A DNA stretch of 64,000 nt from Cytobacillus gottheilii (lineage in GTDB: Bacteria > Bacillota > Bacilli > Bacillales > Cytobacillaceae): positions 2,361,590 to 2,425,589 of the forward strand of contig NZ_LT800494.1 in NCBI RefSeq assembly GCF_900166665.1, in the 5' to 3' direction. The notes beneath the pieces are model-generated. The model was not told the DNA's origin. It did not search any database and saw only the letters and a list, made by a program, of their open reading frames with translations. The position numbers and the translations under genes were made by a program. Shown here one piece after another: positions 26,694 to 36,363 of the stretch. Position 1 is the first letter of the stretch; each line of letters begins with the position of its first letter.

Positions 26694-27593
26694 ATGTTCG
26701 AAGCAAAAGGAGTACTGCCAGCACTTGTTACACCGTTAGATAAAAGCGGAAATGTAATGGAGGATTCTTTAAAGAAGGTAATCGATTATACGATTCAGGA
26801 AGGTGTCCACGGATTATTTGTTCTTGGCAGCAGCGGTGAGATTTATGGCCTGACAAAGGAACAAAAACGCCGGGTATTAGAAGTAACTGTTGAACATACA
26901 GCAGGCAGAGTACCTATTTATTGCGGAGCAAGCGAAATCACGACAAGGGATTGCATTGAAACGGCTCAAATGGCTAAGGATGTCGGAGGGGTAGCAGCAT
27001 TATCCGTTTTAACTCCATTCTTTATGACACCAAATCAGCAGGAACTAACTACTCACTTTGCTGAAATTGCGAAATCAACTGACTTGCCGGTAATCCTATA
27101 TGGGAATGAAGGTCGCACACAAGTGAAGATTGACGTAAACACTTGTGCAGAACTGAGCAAGATTGACAATATCGTCGGAATAAAGGACAGCAGCGGAGAT
27201 ATGACAAAAATGATCGAGTATTTAAGAGTAACGGATCGAGATACTTTCTCAGTCTTAGCTGGACGTGACACTCTGATCTACGCAGGATTATGTCATGGCG
27301 CAACTGGTGCGATTGCAAGTACAGCGAATATTGCTCCAAGATTGGTTGCGGACATTTACAATGCATTTGTTGAAAAGGATTATAAGAAGTCATTGGAATT
27401 ACAATTTAAACTTTCTCCATTGCGCTTAGCAGTAGATAAAGCTACATTCCCGGTTGTTTTAAAAGAAGGATTAAGAATGGTTGGCATCGATGTAGGCTAT
27501 GCCTTTGCACCATCAGCAGAAATGAGTCCGGAGAGCAGGCTGATACTAGAAAACGTTTTAAAAGATTTAGAGCTCTATAACTCTTTTAACTAA
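26694..27593 (+). CDS. DHDPS/NAL-family lyase, probable 5-keto-4-deoxyglucarate aldolase or dehydratase
   Basis: A 299-residue class I aldolase-fold protein with the GSSGE motif (near residue 45), VILYGNEGR and the Schiff-base lysine in GIKDSSGD (near residue 165). Two reactions are possible. KdgD would convert 5-keto-4-deoxyglucarate to 2-oxoglutarate semialdehyde, but then a semialdehyde dehydrogenase is needed and none is here. An aldolase would give pyruvate plus tartronate semialdehyde, which fits the reductase and glycerate kinase in the same operon; the usual GarL is missing. I favour the aldolase. GGGGG precedes the ATG. Confidence 0.75.
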   Translation: MFEAKGVLPALVTPLDKSGNVMEDSLKKVIDYTIQEGVHGLFVLGSSGEIYGLTKEQKRRVLEVTVEHTAGRVPIYCGASEITTRDCIETAQMAKDVGGVAALSVLTPFFMTPNQQELTTHFAEIAKSTDLPVILYGNEGRTQVKIDVNTCAELSKIDNIVGIKDSSGDMTKMIEYLRVTDRDTFSVLAGRDTLIYAGLCHGATGAIASTANIAPRLVADIYNAFVEKDYKKSLELQFKLSPLRLAVDKATFPVVLKEGLRMVGIDVGYAFAPSAEMSPESRLILENVLKDLELYNSFN

Positions 27594-27624
27594 TAAACAA
27601 ACCTAGAAAGGTAGGGAATTAGCC

Positions 27625-28950
27625 ATGCCATTACTCTATGCGGCACTTGGTGTTGTTTTAATCCTTATTTTAATGATTCCTTTAAAAATGAATGGATTTA
27701 TCGCTTTACTGTTAGCGGCTATATTAGTGGGTTTACTGCAGGGAATGGATTTAAATCACATACTAGAATCAATGACACATGGAATCGGCGGTCAGATTGA
27801 TGAATTAATTCTAATCCTAGGTTTTGGAGCTATGCTTGGTAACGTTATGGCGGATGCCGGAGCGGCTCAGAAGATTGCCAATACACTGATCGATAAGATG
27901 GGCGTTAAACGAGTGCAAATCGCTATGCTCATTGCAGCTTATATATTAGGAATCACCATGTTCTTCGAAGTAGCCTTTGTACTGCTGATTCCTTTGGTCT
28001 TCACAATTGCAAGGCAAACGAAACTAAACTTGCTCTGGGTTGCACTGCCAACGGTTGTAGGATTGTCAACAACACACAGCTTCCTGCCGCCACATCCAGG
28101 CCCAGCAGCTGTAGCAGGCGTTTTTGGAGCCAGTCAAGGTGTAACACTGCTTTATGGATTAATGATTGCCATCCCAGTCGGAACAGCTATCGCCCTGTTA
28201 TGGCCAAGACTTCCTTTCGTTAGAAGTTTAAATCCGAGCATCCCAGAAGGATTAGTTACAACAAAGATGTTTACAGAAGAAGAAATGCCAGGATTTTTTG
28301 CAAGTGTTTCAGCGACTTTAATCCCTGTATTCTTGATGGCAATATTGGCTATTGCTGAAATCTTCTTACCGGAAGGAAACACTTTTAGACACTATATGGA
28401 ATTCTTTGGTTCAGCACCAATCGCATTATTGCTGGCATTGCTTCTATCATTCTATCTATTAGGACCTAAAATCGGAAGAAGCTTAAAAGATGTTATGAAT
28501 TCATGTTCCAATGCTATTAAACCGATGGGGATGATCATCCTTGTAATCGGTGCCGGCGGAGCATTTAAAGAAATATTAGTAGAAAGCGGTGTATCTGATT
28601 ATATCCAGCAGATCACCAGCGGCTGGGATATATCACCGATTATCCTTGCTTGGCTAATCGCAGTCATCTTACGGATTGCATTAGGGTCAGCAACTGTAGC
28701 TGTTATGACAGCATCTGGTATCGTGCTGCCAATCGCTCAGGCGTCCGGCATCAGCATGGAACTCATGGTTCTAGCAGTAACAAGCGGAAGCGTAGCCTTC
28801 TCACACGTAAATGATCCAGGCTTCTGGATGTATAAGGAGTACCTAAACCTATCATTAGTAGACGCCTTGAAATCAAGAACAACCTATACTACAGCACTTG
28901 CCATCTTAGGTTTAATTGGCGTACTAATCTTAAATGTATTTGTTGGATAA
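27625..28950 (+). CDS. GntP-family permease, probable aldarate transporter
   Basis: A 441-residue membrane protein with 12 or more helices. It shows GntP-family features such as FEVAFVLLIPLVFTIAR, THSFLPPHPGP and SHVNDPGFWMYKEYL. GntP carriers move gluconate and related sugar acids with protons. Its place between the lyase and reductase genes makes glucarate or galactarate the likely cargo, in place of the MFS carrier GudP used by B. subtilis. A gap of 31 bases separates it from the lyase gene. Confidence 0.87.
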   Translation: MPLLYAALGVVLILILMIPLKMNGFIALLLAAILVGLLQGMDLNHILESMTHGIGGQIDELILILGFGAMLGNVMADAGAAQKIANTLIDKMGVKRVQIAMLIAAYILGITMFFEVAFVLLIPLVFTIARQTKLNLLWVALPTVVGLSTTHSFLPPHPGPAAVAGVFGASQGVTLLYGLMIAIPVGTAIALLWPRLPFVRSLNPSIPEGLVTTKMFTEEEMPGFFASVSATLIPVFLMAILAIAEIFLPEGNTFRHYMEFFGSAPIALLLALLLSFYLLGPKIGRSLKDVMNSCSNAIKPMGMIILVIGAGGAFKEILVESGVSDYIQQITSGWDISPIILAWLIAVILRIALGSATVAVMTASGIVLPIAQASGISMELMVLAVTSGSVAFSHVNDPGFWMYKEYLNLSLVDALKSRTTYTTALAILGLIGVLILNVFVG

Positions 28951-29026
28951 CATTAAATCGTTTTAAGGAGTTAGAAATAACTCTTTAAATATAAATCTTT
29001 AAAAAAATAGTAGGAGTGATTGAACA

Positions 29027-29914
29027 ATGAAAAAAGTAGGATTCATCGGACTAGGAATTATGGGAAAACCTATGAGTAAAAACTTAATTAAAGCTGGTTA
29101 TCAGCTAGTTGTAAGTGACTTTAATAAAGATGCAGTAAAAGAATTAGAATCACTAGGTGCTGAATCAGCGTCCACTCCGAAAGAAATTGCTGAAAAAGTA
29201 GATGTAGTCATTACGATGCTTCCAAATTCTCCAAACGTAAAACAAGTTGCTTTAGGAGAAAACGGCTTAATTGAAGGCGCTCGTGATGGTCTGATCTTTA
29301 TCGATATGAGCTCAATTGCTCCAAAAGCTTCTCAGGAAATTAATAAAGAACTAGTTGAAAAAGGGGTGCAAATGCTGGACGCACCAGTAAGCGGCGGAGA
29401 GCCAAAAGCAATTGATGGAACGATTTCCGTTATGGTTGGCGGTAATAAAGAAGTATTTGAAGATGTGAAAGAAATTTTAGAAGCAATGGCTGGATCTGTT
29501 GTACATGTTGGTGAAATTGGAGCAGGTAATGTGACAAAGCTTGCAAACCAAGTGATTGTTGCGTTAAATATTGCAGCTGTATCAGAAGCATTTGTTTTAG
29601 CTCAAAAAGCTGGTGTAAATCCTGAAGCTGTGTATCAGGCGATCCGCGGCGGATTAGCAGGCAGCACAGTATTGGATGCAAAAGCGCCAATGATGCTTGA
29701 CCGCAACTTTAACCCGGGATTCCGCATCAACCTGCATATCAAAGACTTAACAAATGCAATGGAAACAAGCCATGAATATGGTTCTCCAGCGCCATTAACA
29801 GCAGCAGTACTCGAAATGATGTATACATTAAAACAAGACGGATTCGAAATGGAAGATCATAGCAGTCTATTGAAATACTATGAGAAATTGGCTAACACTG
29901 AAGTAAGCAAATAA
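29027..29914 (+). CDS. garR: 2-hydroxy-3-oxopropionate (tartronate semialdehyde) reductase
   Basis: A 295-residue beta-hydroxyacid dehydrogenase with GFIGLGIMGKPMSKNL at the N terminus, the diagnostic DAPVSGGEPKAIDGT segment and the catalytic lysine in NVTKLANQ. The GGEPKAIDGT version is typical of GarR/GlxR rather than MmsB. It reduces tartronate semialdehyde to D-glycerate. AGGAGTG precedes the ATG. It lies between the permease and glucarate dehydratase in one operon. Confidence 0.9.
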   Translation: MKKVGFIGLGIMGKPMSKNLIKAGYQLVVSDFNKDAVKELESLGAESASTPKEIAEKVDVVITMLPNSPNVKQVALGENGLIEGARDGLIFIDMSSIAPKASQEINKELVEKGVQMLDAPVSGGEPKAIDGTISVMVGGNKEVFEDVKEILEAMAGSVVHVGEIGAGNVTKLANQVIVALNIAAVSEAFVLAQKAGVNPEAVYQAIRGGLAGSTVLDAKAPMMLDRNFNPGFRINLHIKDLTNAMETSHEYGSPAPLTAAVLEMMYTLKQDGFEMEDHSSLLKYYEKLANTEVSK

Positions 29915-29981
29915 TACACCTAAATATGGGCAGGGAGATCAGTTTCCCTGCCACCTAATAAAATAAATTGGAGCGGTGAAC

Positions 29982-31331
29982 ATGAATACATTAAAAGAAA
30001 CCGTATTAACACCTGTCGTAACAGAAATGGAAGTGTATCCTGTAGCTGGCCGAGATAGTATGCTGTTCAACCTAAGCGGTGCACACGGTGCCTATTTTAC
30101 GAGAAATATAGTAATATTAAAGGATAGCAATGGAAATACCGGTGTAGGAGAAGTACCTGGAGGCGAAAGCATCACAACAACATTAGAAGACGCCAAGAAA
30201 TTTGTGATCGGAGCTTCTATCGGAAACTATAATAAAATTTTAAATGATGTCAGAAAAGAATTCGCAAATCGTGATTCAGGCGGACGCGGCTTGCAAACGT
30301 TTGACTTGCGGATCACCATTCACGCTGTTACAGCTATTGAAGCAGCTTTATTAGATCTTTTAGGAAAACATTTAAATGTACCTGCTGCAGCACTTTTAGG
30401 TGAAGGCCAGCAGCGTGATAAAGTAAAAACATTAGGATATCTATTCTATATTGGAGACCGTAATAGAACCGATTTACCTTATTACAGCAATGAAAATGCT
30501 GAAAACGAATGGTACCGCATTCGTCATGAAGAAGCATTAACACCAGAAGCAATTGTAAAACTTGCTGAAGCATCTCAAGAATTATATGGCTTCAAAGACT
30601 TCAAGCTTAAAGGCGGAGTACTTGAGGGAAAAGAAGAAATTAAAGCAATCAAAGCATTAAAAGAGCGCTTCCCTGATGCAAGAATTACACTGGATCCAAA
30701 TGGCGCATGGTCATTAAAAGAAGCAGTTTCATTATGTAAAGATATGCACGGAATTCTAGCATATGCTGAAGATCCATGTGGTGCTGAAAATGGTTATTCC
30801 GGAAGAGAAGTTATGGCTGAATTCAAAAGACAAACAGGTCTTCCAACAGCAACGAACATGATCGCAACAGACTGGAGACAAATGGGTCATACGATTTCCC
30901 TTCAGTCAGTTGATATTCCACTTGCAGATCCGCATTTCTGGACCATGCAGGGTTCTGTACGTGTAGCGCAAATGTGTCATGAGTGGGGATTAACATGGGG
31001 TTCACACTCAAACAATCACTTTGATATCTCCTTAGCAATGTTTACACAAGCGGCAGCAGCTGCTCCTGGCGACATAACGGCTATTGATACTCACTGGATT
31101 TGGCAGGAAGGAATTGAGCGTTTAACAAAAGATCCATACCAAATCAAAGATGGCTATTTGACGATTCCAGACAAACCAGGTCTTGGTGTTGAGGTAGACA
31201 TGGAACAAATCCAAAAAGCTAATGAACTCTACCATAACATGGGATTAAATTCACGTGACGATTCAGTCGGAATGCAATTCTACATCCCAAATTGGAAATT
31301 TGACAATAAGCGCCCATGCCTTGTGCGCTAA
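29982..31331 (+). CDS. gudD: Glucarate dehydratase
   Basis: An enolase-superfamily protein of 449 residues that dehydrates D-glucarate to 5-keto-4-deoxyglucarate. It has [11 protein letters not shown] (catalytic lysines), the metal-ligand segments TLDPNGAW and YAEDPCG, and the catalytic histidine in [14 protein letters not shown]. This matches GudD well over the whole length. ATG 29982 is chosen because GGAGCGG lies eight bases upstream; GTG 29976 is too close. It is the committed step of the operon and shows that glucarate is the main substrate. Confidence 0.93.
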   Translation: MNTLKETVLTPVVTEMEVYPVAGRDSMLFNLSGAHGAYFTRNIVILKDSNGNTGVGEVPGGESITTTLEDAKKFVIGASIGNYNKILNDVRKEFANRDSGGRGLQTFDLRITIHAVTAIEAALLDLLGKHLNVPAAALLGEGQQRDKVKTLGYLFYIGDRNRTDLPYYSNENAENEWYRIRHEEALTPEAIVKLAEASQELYGFKDFKLKGGVLEGKEEIKAIKALKERFPDARITLDPNGAWSLKEAVSLCKDMHGILAYAEDPCGAENGYSGREVMAEFKRQTGLPTATNMIATDWRQMGHTISLQSVDIPLADPHFWTMQGSVRVAQMCHEWGLTWGSHSNNHFDISLAMFTQAAAAAPGDITAIDTHWIWQEGIERLTKDPYQIKDGYLTIPDKPGLGVEVDMEQIQKANELYHNMGLNSRDDSVGMQFYIPNWKFDNKRPCLVR

Positions 31332-31336
31332 TATAT

Positions 31337-31366
31337 GAAGATGGATGGCTTAGGTCATCCTTCTTC
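31337..31366 (+). terminator. Hairpin between gudD and glycerate kinase
   Basis: GAAGATGGATG and CATCCTTCTTC form an 11-base stem with one mismatch. There is no T run, so it is more likely a stabiliser or attenuator than a full stop within the operon. Confidence 0.4.
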
Positions 31367-31428
31367 CATTTAAGCAAATGAAAAAATGATGAAAACAGGA
31401 ACGATTTCTATGTAAAGGAACGATGATT

Positions 31429-32574
31429 ATGAAGTTTGTAATAGCACCTGACTCATTCAAAGAAAGTATGACGGCGAAAAAAGCTGCTACTGCGATTGAA
31501 TCAGGAATACACGCAGTTTTTCCTGATGCAGAATGTACAATTGTTCCTATGGCTGATGGAGGAGAAGGGACGGTTGAGTCACTAACATCGATGTCAGATG
31601 GAGATATCGTAAAAGTTGAAGTGGTAGGTCCATTAGGTGAAACAGTAACAGCCGAATATGGAATCATTGACCATGGTGAAATCGCCGTGATCGAGATGGC
31701 AAGTGCGAGCGGAATAGAATTAATTTCATCACAAGAGCGAGATCCTTTAATTACAACAACATATGGAACAGGACAGCTGATCAAGCATGCCCTTGACTCA
31801 GGAGTAAAAAGAATTTTAATAGGAATTGGCGGCAGTGCCACAAACGATGCTGGCGCAGGCATGCTGCAGGCATTAGGGGTTTCTTTTAAAGATCAAAATG
31901 GCGAAGAACTAGCATATGGCGGCGGTGCACTTGACCTATTAGCTGAAATTGATATCAGTGGATTAGACAGCAGAATAAAAGATGTTCAAATTGATGTGGC
32001 TTGTGATGTAAGCAATCCGTTAGTTGGTTCTAATGGGGCATCTGCTATTTTCGGTCCACAAAAAGGAGCAACACCAGAAACAGTTGAAATACTCGACCGA
32101 AACCTTGCTCATTTTGCAGAGCTAGTGAAAAGGGAACTTAATCTGGATATTGCTCACATGGAAGGAGCAGGTGCAGCAGGTGGTCTAGGTGCTGGATTAT
32201 TGGCCTTTTTGAATGCCCGACTAAAAAAGGGCATTGAACTTGTCATTGAATATACTGGGTTAGAGGAACATGTAAAAGACGCAGACTATGTCTTTACTGG
32301 TGAAGGAAGCATTGATTCTCAAACCATTTTTGGGAAAACACCATATGGAGTCGCAACCATTGCAAAAAAATACGATATACCTGTTTTTGCTGTAGCCGGT
32401 AAAATTGGTGAAGGCGTGGAACCTCTTTACGACACGGGATTTACTTCCATTTTTGGTATATTAAAAGGTGCGGTTCAATTAGAAGAAGCTTTAAAAGAAG
32501 GAGAAAAAAATCTGACTTTTACAGTAGAAAACATCTGTCGCTTAATAAATAAACTTCAGGCAGAAACAAACTAA
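31429..32574 (+). CDS. garK: Glycerate 2-kinase
   Basis: A 381-residue GarK/GlxK-type kinase that phosphorylates D-glycerate to 2-phosphoglycerate, sending the pathway product into glycolysis. Landmarks are APDSFKESMTAKKAA at the N terminus, MADGGEGTVE, IGIGGSATNDAGAGMLQALG and FTGEGSIDSQT. ATG 31429 lies nine bases from AAGGA; the ATG at 31423 is too near the site. It ends the aldarate operon and is followed by two terminators. A long open frame on the opposite strand is a shadow of this gene. Confidence 0.93.
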   Translation: MKFVIAPDSFKESMTAKKAATAIESGIHAVFPDAECTIVPMADGGEGTVESLTSMSDGDIVKVEVVGPLGETVTAEYGIIDHGEIAVIEMASASGIELISSQERDPLITTTYGTGQLIKHALDSGVKRILIGIGGSATNDAGAGMLQALGVSFKDQNGEELAYGGGALDLLAEIDISGLDSRIKDVQIDVACDVSNPLVGSNGASAIFGPQKGATPETVEILDRNLAHFAELVKRELNLDIAHMEGAGAAGGLGAGLLAFLNARLKKGIELVIEYTGLEEHVKDADYVFTGEGSIDSQTIFGKTPYGVATIAKKYDIPVFAVAGKIGEGVEPLYDTGFTSIFGILKGAVQLEEALKEGEKNLTFTVENICRLINKLQAETN

Positions 32575-32582
32575 ACAATCAT

Positions 32583-32620
32583 TGGCTAACCAACGACAAG
32601 CGACAATGGTTAGCCTTTTA
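32583..32620 (+). terminator. Terminator of the aldarate operon
   Basis: GGCTAACC and GGTTAGCC form an eight-base stem followed by TTTTATAA, nine bases after the garK stop. Confidence 0.75.
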
Positions 32621-32659
32621 TAATATATGGAACATGAATATCTAAGATAAAAAGTTGTA

Positions 32660-32688
32660 AAAGCCTAAGCTGAAAATTAGGCTTTTTT
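32660..32688 (+). terminator. Second terminator after garK
   Basis: AAGCCTAA pairs with TTAGGCTT, loop of eight bases, followed by a run of T. It backs up the first terminator and isolates the next gene. Confidence 0.75.
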
Positions 32689-32902
32689 ATTTTACTATCA
32701 AACTTTAACTCTAACATTTCTGCTTGAAATTCCTTTTGAAATGATAAGATTCTTCAACAAACACATTAAATATTTCTGCAGGCTGCTTACGCCAGATAAG
32801 CAAAAAGCCAATGAGATTTTCAGCATCCACCTCCTGAAATTCCATGAAAGGGAATACAAATTGTCCAGAGTAAATGGTATAGTAAATATAAAGAGGTGGG
32901 AT

Positions 32903-33094
32903 ATGGAATTTTTAATAGCAATTGTTATTTTAATATTAGTTCTTTCATTAATTGGAACCTTAATTTTAACAAGAAAAAGTGATGAGAATTATCGTCAATC
33001 CACTAAACGGAATACAGCCAATCTGACGATTATTTATGCAATTGTAATAGTCGTTTCATTGATTGCCTTGGGCGTATATATTAGGTTTTATTAA
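32903..33094 (+). CDS. Small two-helix membrane protein
   Basis: A 63-residue protein of unknown function. Residues 2-22 and 42-61 are hydrophobic helices, joined by a polar loop with several charged residues (TRKSDENYRQSTKRN). AAGAGGTGGG precedes ATG 32903; a longer frame from 32741 has no ribosome-binding site and a non-protein-like composition. It stands alone in the direction of transcription. No homologue recognised. Confidence 0.6.
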   Translation: MEFLIAIVILILVLSLIGTLILTRKSDENYRQSTKRNTANLTIIYAIVIVVSLIALGVYIRFY

Positions 33095-33422
33095 GAGAAT
33101 TTTTTATGAATAAGATACAACTTAAAAACATCATTTACCGAAGTTAAACTCCAGGTGAATGGTGTTTTAATTTCTTAGTGGTGAAATTTACGAGAATCAT
33201 TTTTCGTAAGCTCTTATGACAAATTCATGAACAAATTGCCCCTTTTTCAAATTGAAAACGCTACAATTTAATTATTTTTTTTGTACATATTGACTATAAT
33301 TCACCCTATTTTATACTACAGGTAAGAGAACAGAAATAGCATCTAATTATCTTTATTTGTTAATTTATTCACAAATAGAGCGATAAAAAATAAAAAGGAA
33401 ATTACTGCAGGGTGGGTAGGAA
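33095..33422. other. Intergenic region before the BenE-like gene
   Basis: About 330 AT-rich bases. A short dyad around 33132-33171 (CATTTACCGAAG...) is weak. A purine-rich GCAGGGTGGGTAGGAA precedes the next start. No gene seen. Confidence 0.4.
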
Positions 33423-34646
33423 ATGAGTCAGCATTCTCAGAATTTAGAGGGAGAGCAGCAAAATAATTCATTTAAGCGTGGTACTAGAAAACCATTTATT
33501 CAAGATATAAGTAGCAAAAATGTTTCATCAGGTTTAATATCATTCACATTAATTATGACCGGTCCTGCATTAATGATTTTGCAAGCGGCTGAAGCGGGGC
33601 AATTCACAAATCAGCAGACGATCAACTGGATTTTTTCTGTCTATTTTTTTGGAGGCTTATTTGGGATTTTATTGCCATTCATTTTTCGTATTCCAATCAC
33701 TGGAGCTCATTCTATTTCAGGTGTTGCTTTCCTAGTGACTGTGACTCCATATGTGACATACGAGCAGTTAATCGGCGGCTATGTGATCTCCGGCTTGCTC
33801 ATTGCAATGGTTGGGTTTTCAGGTGTTTTTACAAAAATTATGAAATGGGTTCCGAAAGAAGTCATTGCCGCGATGCTTGCAGGCTTAGTGGCCAATTATG
33901 TTCTGCAGATTGTCCATAATATTAAACTATTGCCGATCGTAGGCAGTGCAGCATTGGTTACTTTCTTTATAAGCACCAGATTCTCTAAGCGTATCCCAGC
34001 TGTGTTAATAACAGTTATAGTAGCATTTATAAGCTTATTTTTAACAGAGGATTTGCATATTGCTTTAAATGACCTTCCTTTTACCATTCCATCTATACAG
34101 ATGCCAGACTTCTCATGGACCAGCATCTTAACCATCGCTCTGCCTTTAGCATTGCTGATCTTGAGCAATGATGTAGCTGCTGGCATCGGAGCTTTGGAAA
34201 GCTCAGAATACGACCCGCCCATTCAAAAAGTTGTTTCATTTAGTGGAATATTTTCCGTCATTGCAAGTTTTTTTGGAGGACAAAGTGCAAATATTGGCGG
34301 CATGATGACAGCGATTTGCTCAAATGAAGCAGCTGGAGAAAAACCGAAACGATATATAGCGTCCATGGTATCAGGCCTATTAACCATTCTTTTTGGGATC
34401 TTTGCGTGGAAGATTGTACCGTTCATTCAGTCTCTTCCGCAATCGTTTGTAGCGATGCTTGCAGGCTTCTCATTAATAGGTGTTTTACTGTCTAGCCTGC
34501 AGCTGGGCTTTTCAGAAAGGAAATATCAGCTAAGTGCCGTATTTGCTTTTGCGATCGCTCTATCAAACGTATCTTTTTTTCATATAAGTGCTCCTGTTTG
34601 GGGATTAATTGTGGGAGCAATCATTGCGAAGACAGTAGAGAAGTAG
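33423..34646 (+). CDS. BenE-family membrane transporter
   Basis: A 407-residue protein with 11-12 membrane helices. ISSKNVSSGLISFTLIMTGP at the N terminus and the FRIPITGAHSISG and GGMMTAICSNEAAGE segments fit the BenE (benzoate/proton symporter) family, which is related to nucleobase and sulfate carriers. The N-terminal 30 residues are polar. No aromatic-degradation genes lie nearby, so the substrate may not be benzoate. It is transcribed alone. Confidence 0.78.
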   Translation: MSQHSQNLEGEQQNNSFKRGTRKPFIQDISSKNVSSGLISFTLIMTGPALMILQAAEAGQFTNQQTINWIFSVYFFGGLFGILLPFIFRIPITGAHSISGVAFLVTVTPYVTYEQLIGGYVISGLLIAMVGFSGVFTKIMKWVPKEVIAAMLAGLVANYVLQIVHNIKLLPIVGSAALVTFFISTRFSKRIPAVLITVIVAFISLFLTEDLHIALNDLPFTIPSIQMPDFSWTSILTIALPLALLILSNDVAAGIGALESSEYDPPIQKVVSFSGIFSVIASFFGGQSANIGGMMTAICSNEAAGEKPKRYIASMVSGLLTILFGIFAWKIVPFIQSLPQSFVAMLAGFSLIGVLLSSLQLGFSERKYQLSAVFAFAIALSNVSFFHISAPVWGLIVGAIIAKTVEK

Positions 34647-34769
34647 TGAGGTTTCTTAGATCTAATAATCCAAGCCAATTTTTGATAAATCACCCTTTAA
34701 TGAAACCCCTTTCGCCATTTACACGTATATAAGGTACATAAATGATCTTTTAGATTGGAGATGAACCTC

Positions 34770-35108
34770 ATGTTCTTTGGATCGGCTACGGGGTTAAAGT
34801 TAATTATAGATAATGAGACGTCAAAAACATTGAGCAACCTTACCTTTTATGTAAATGGTAAAAGTGCTCCGAGGTCAGCAAGCATCAAAAGGATTAAACC
34901 TGCAGACAGAAAAATCATTGCCATCATTCCACAAGGTTTTAACCTTTTAGAGGACCATTATGCATTATCTATGAGCATGAACGAATGGCAAGAAACATTA
35001 GAAATTCAGCAGGAAGTCGGTAAAGACTACTATGGTAGCTATTTGATTGAAATCAGAGAAGACGACAATGATAATTTATACGTTGAATGCAGGATAGTTG
35101 ATTTTTAA
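34770..35108 (+). CDS. Hypothetical protein, small beta-rich domain
   Basis: A 112-residue protein with no recognised family. ATG 34770 is nine bases after GGAG; a start at 34755 would place the ribosome-binding site inside the gene. It contains alternating strands (LKLIIDNETSKTLSNLTFYV, then KIIAIIPQGFN) and an acidic segment EIREDDNDNLYVE. No signal peptide or membrane segment. A clear terminator follows, so it forms a single-gene unit. Confidence 0.65.
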   Translation: MFFGSATGLKLIIDNETSKTLSNLTFYVNGKSAPRSASIKRIKPADRKIIAIIPQGFNLLEDHYALSMSMNEWQETLEIQQEVGKDYYGSYLIEIREDDNDNLYVECRIVDF

Positions 35109-35185
35109 TTGAAGAAAATGTTACTAAGGATTAAGGCTAAATGACGTTTCTTTTAAAGTTTACCGATTCCACTATAACTCAGTAA

Positions 35186-35217
35186 GCCTTGCTGGATGTT
35201 ATGCGGCAAGGTTTTTT
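35186..35217 (+). terminator. Rho-independent terminator
   Basis: GCCTTGC pairs with GCAAGG and is followed by TTTTTT, 78 bases after the preceding stop codon. Confidence 0.75.
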
Positions 35218-35305
35218 AAATTATGATAAAATCTAAGCTGAAAGCAATAGGGTTTTTCAAACACGTTAAACATTAAATTCATATAGAGATAAGAGGAATT
35301 AAAAG

Positions 35306-35605
35306 ATGAAAATGATAAGAATTGTCAGTATCATATTAGTATTATCTATAATTATATTGTTTTATGTTCCATTTACTTTTAATCCACCAGGTGATACAAG
35401 AATGATTATTGATCATAATACAAGTACATATATCGCACCGCCATGTTTTGAAGAGTCAGGCGCGACGAACTACCTTCAAGAAACGACATATAAAGAGGTA
35501 AAAGAAAAAGGCTATAACTCAAATTCAGCTTGTTCGGACGAGCTGACAGCAGCTCAGAAATTGACGCTAATTGAATACTTAACAAGTCCGAATTGGGATT
35601 GGTAA
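35306..35605 (+). CDS. Hypothetical exported or membrane-anchored protein
   Basis: A 99-residue protein with an N-terminal hydrophobic helix (residues 4-24, IVSIILVLSIIILFYVPF), then a polar domain with two cysteines (PPCFEESG and SACSDE), which suggests an outward-facing domain with a disulfide. A purine-rich AAGAGG site precedes the ATG. No homologue recognised. It could form a pair with the small gene that follows, 63 bases downstream. Confidence 0.6.
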   Translation: MKMIRIVSIILVLSIIILFYVPFTFNPPGDTRMIIDHNTSTYIAPPCFEESGATNYLQETTYKEVKEKGYNSNSACSDELTAAQKLTLIEYLTSPNWDW

Positions 35606-35668
35606 ACATTATTATATGGATATTTTTAAATGCATCTAGTGAAACGTTTTTAAACAGAGAGATTTTTT

Positions 35669-35920
35669 TTGGGGCGAAGAGAAAAAGCCGTCATTATTGC
35701 TGTGAATGTGACCGCTTTCTTAACAAAAAAATGTTATCGTAATCATCAATGCAGGCAATGCCAAAAATTTGACCGGAATATAACGAATCGTGACATTTTT
35801 ATTGAATCCGATGGAAATTTTGCTTTTAATGCGGGTTATACTGAGGGCGGAATCCCATTTGGCATTACTCATGAAGAATGGTTTGAAATGGAAGAAAAAG
35901 AAAACAGAAAAGCGGATTGA
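35669..35920 (+). CDS. Small cysteine-containing hypothetical protein
   Basis: An open frame of 83 residues starting with TTG at 35669, without a clear ribosome-binding site. The sequence looks protein-like: a cysteine cluster CYRNHQCRQC, then IFIESDGNFAFNAGYTEGG and a tail PFGITHEEWFEME that I have a sense of seeing in other small Bacillus proteins but cannot name. It could be the remains of a longer gene whose start has been lost. The gene call is tentative. Confidence 0.45.
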   Translation: MGRREKAVIIAVNVTAFLTKKCYRNHQCRQCQKFDRNITNRDIFIESDGNFAFNAGYTEGGIPFGITHEEWFEMEEKENRKAD

Positions 35921-36304
35921 GCTTAAGAATATAAAAATTGTTTAATTTTAAACACTAAGGTTCAGAACTGAAAACAATTTATAATGGAATCACATCATCG
36001 TAAATTTTTTGCTGTTGCTAATGAATAAAGAAGAAGTATATAAGGGCTAATCATTATGTTTTAATTCTAGTTTACATAATATATATTATCGGAACCAATT
36101 AATTAAACTGGATTTCCTGTCTCAACACCTAAGTATACTCAAGTTAGTGAGACAGAAAAGAAATTTTACAATTAATCCTTATAAAATACTTCACAGAGAT
36201 TTATGTATTAAACTTTATTATTTTTTTCGCTCCGAAAGTCAATTATTGTTAGTTGCCAGATTTTAAACTATTTCTCATAACCATATTCACAATTTTTTCT
36301 AAGC
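35921..36304. other. AT-rich intergenic region
   Basis: About 380 bases between convergent genes. I see no ORF with protein character, no repeat of the families found elsewhere in the window and no structured RNA by eye. Confidence 0.45.
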
Positions 36305-36356
36305 AAAAACTCGATTTCCAAATGGTGCTAAACTTCCATTATGAAATCGAGTTTTT
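36305..36356. terminator. ilvD terminator
   Basis: AAAACTCGATTTC pairs with GAAATCGAGTTTT over 13 bases, and the inner AAATGG/CCATT adds to the stem. Read leftward it ends in TTTTTGCTT just after the ilvD stop. Confidence 0.8.
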
Positions 36357-36363
36357 GTCATTA

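Noticed and set aside
31350..31862. 170-residue minus-strand ORF across glycerate kinase
   Set aside because: It is antisense to a well-supported gene and its low-complexity Ser/Pro/Ile-rich composition is typical of a shadow frame.
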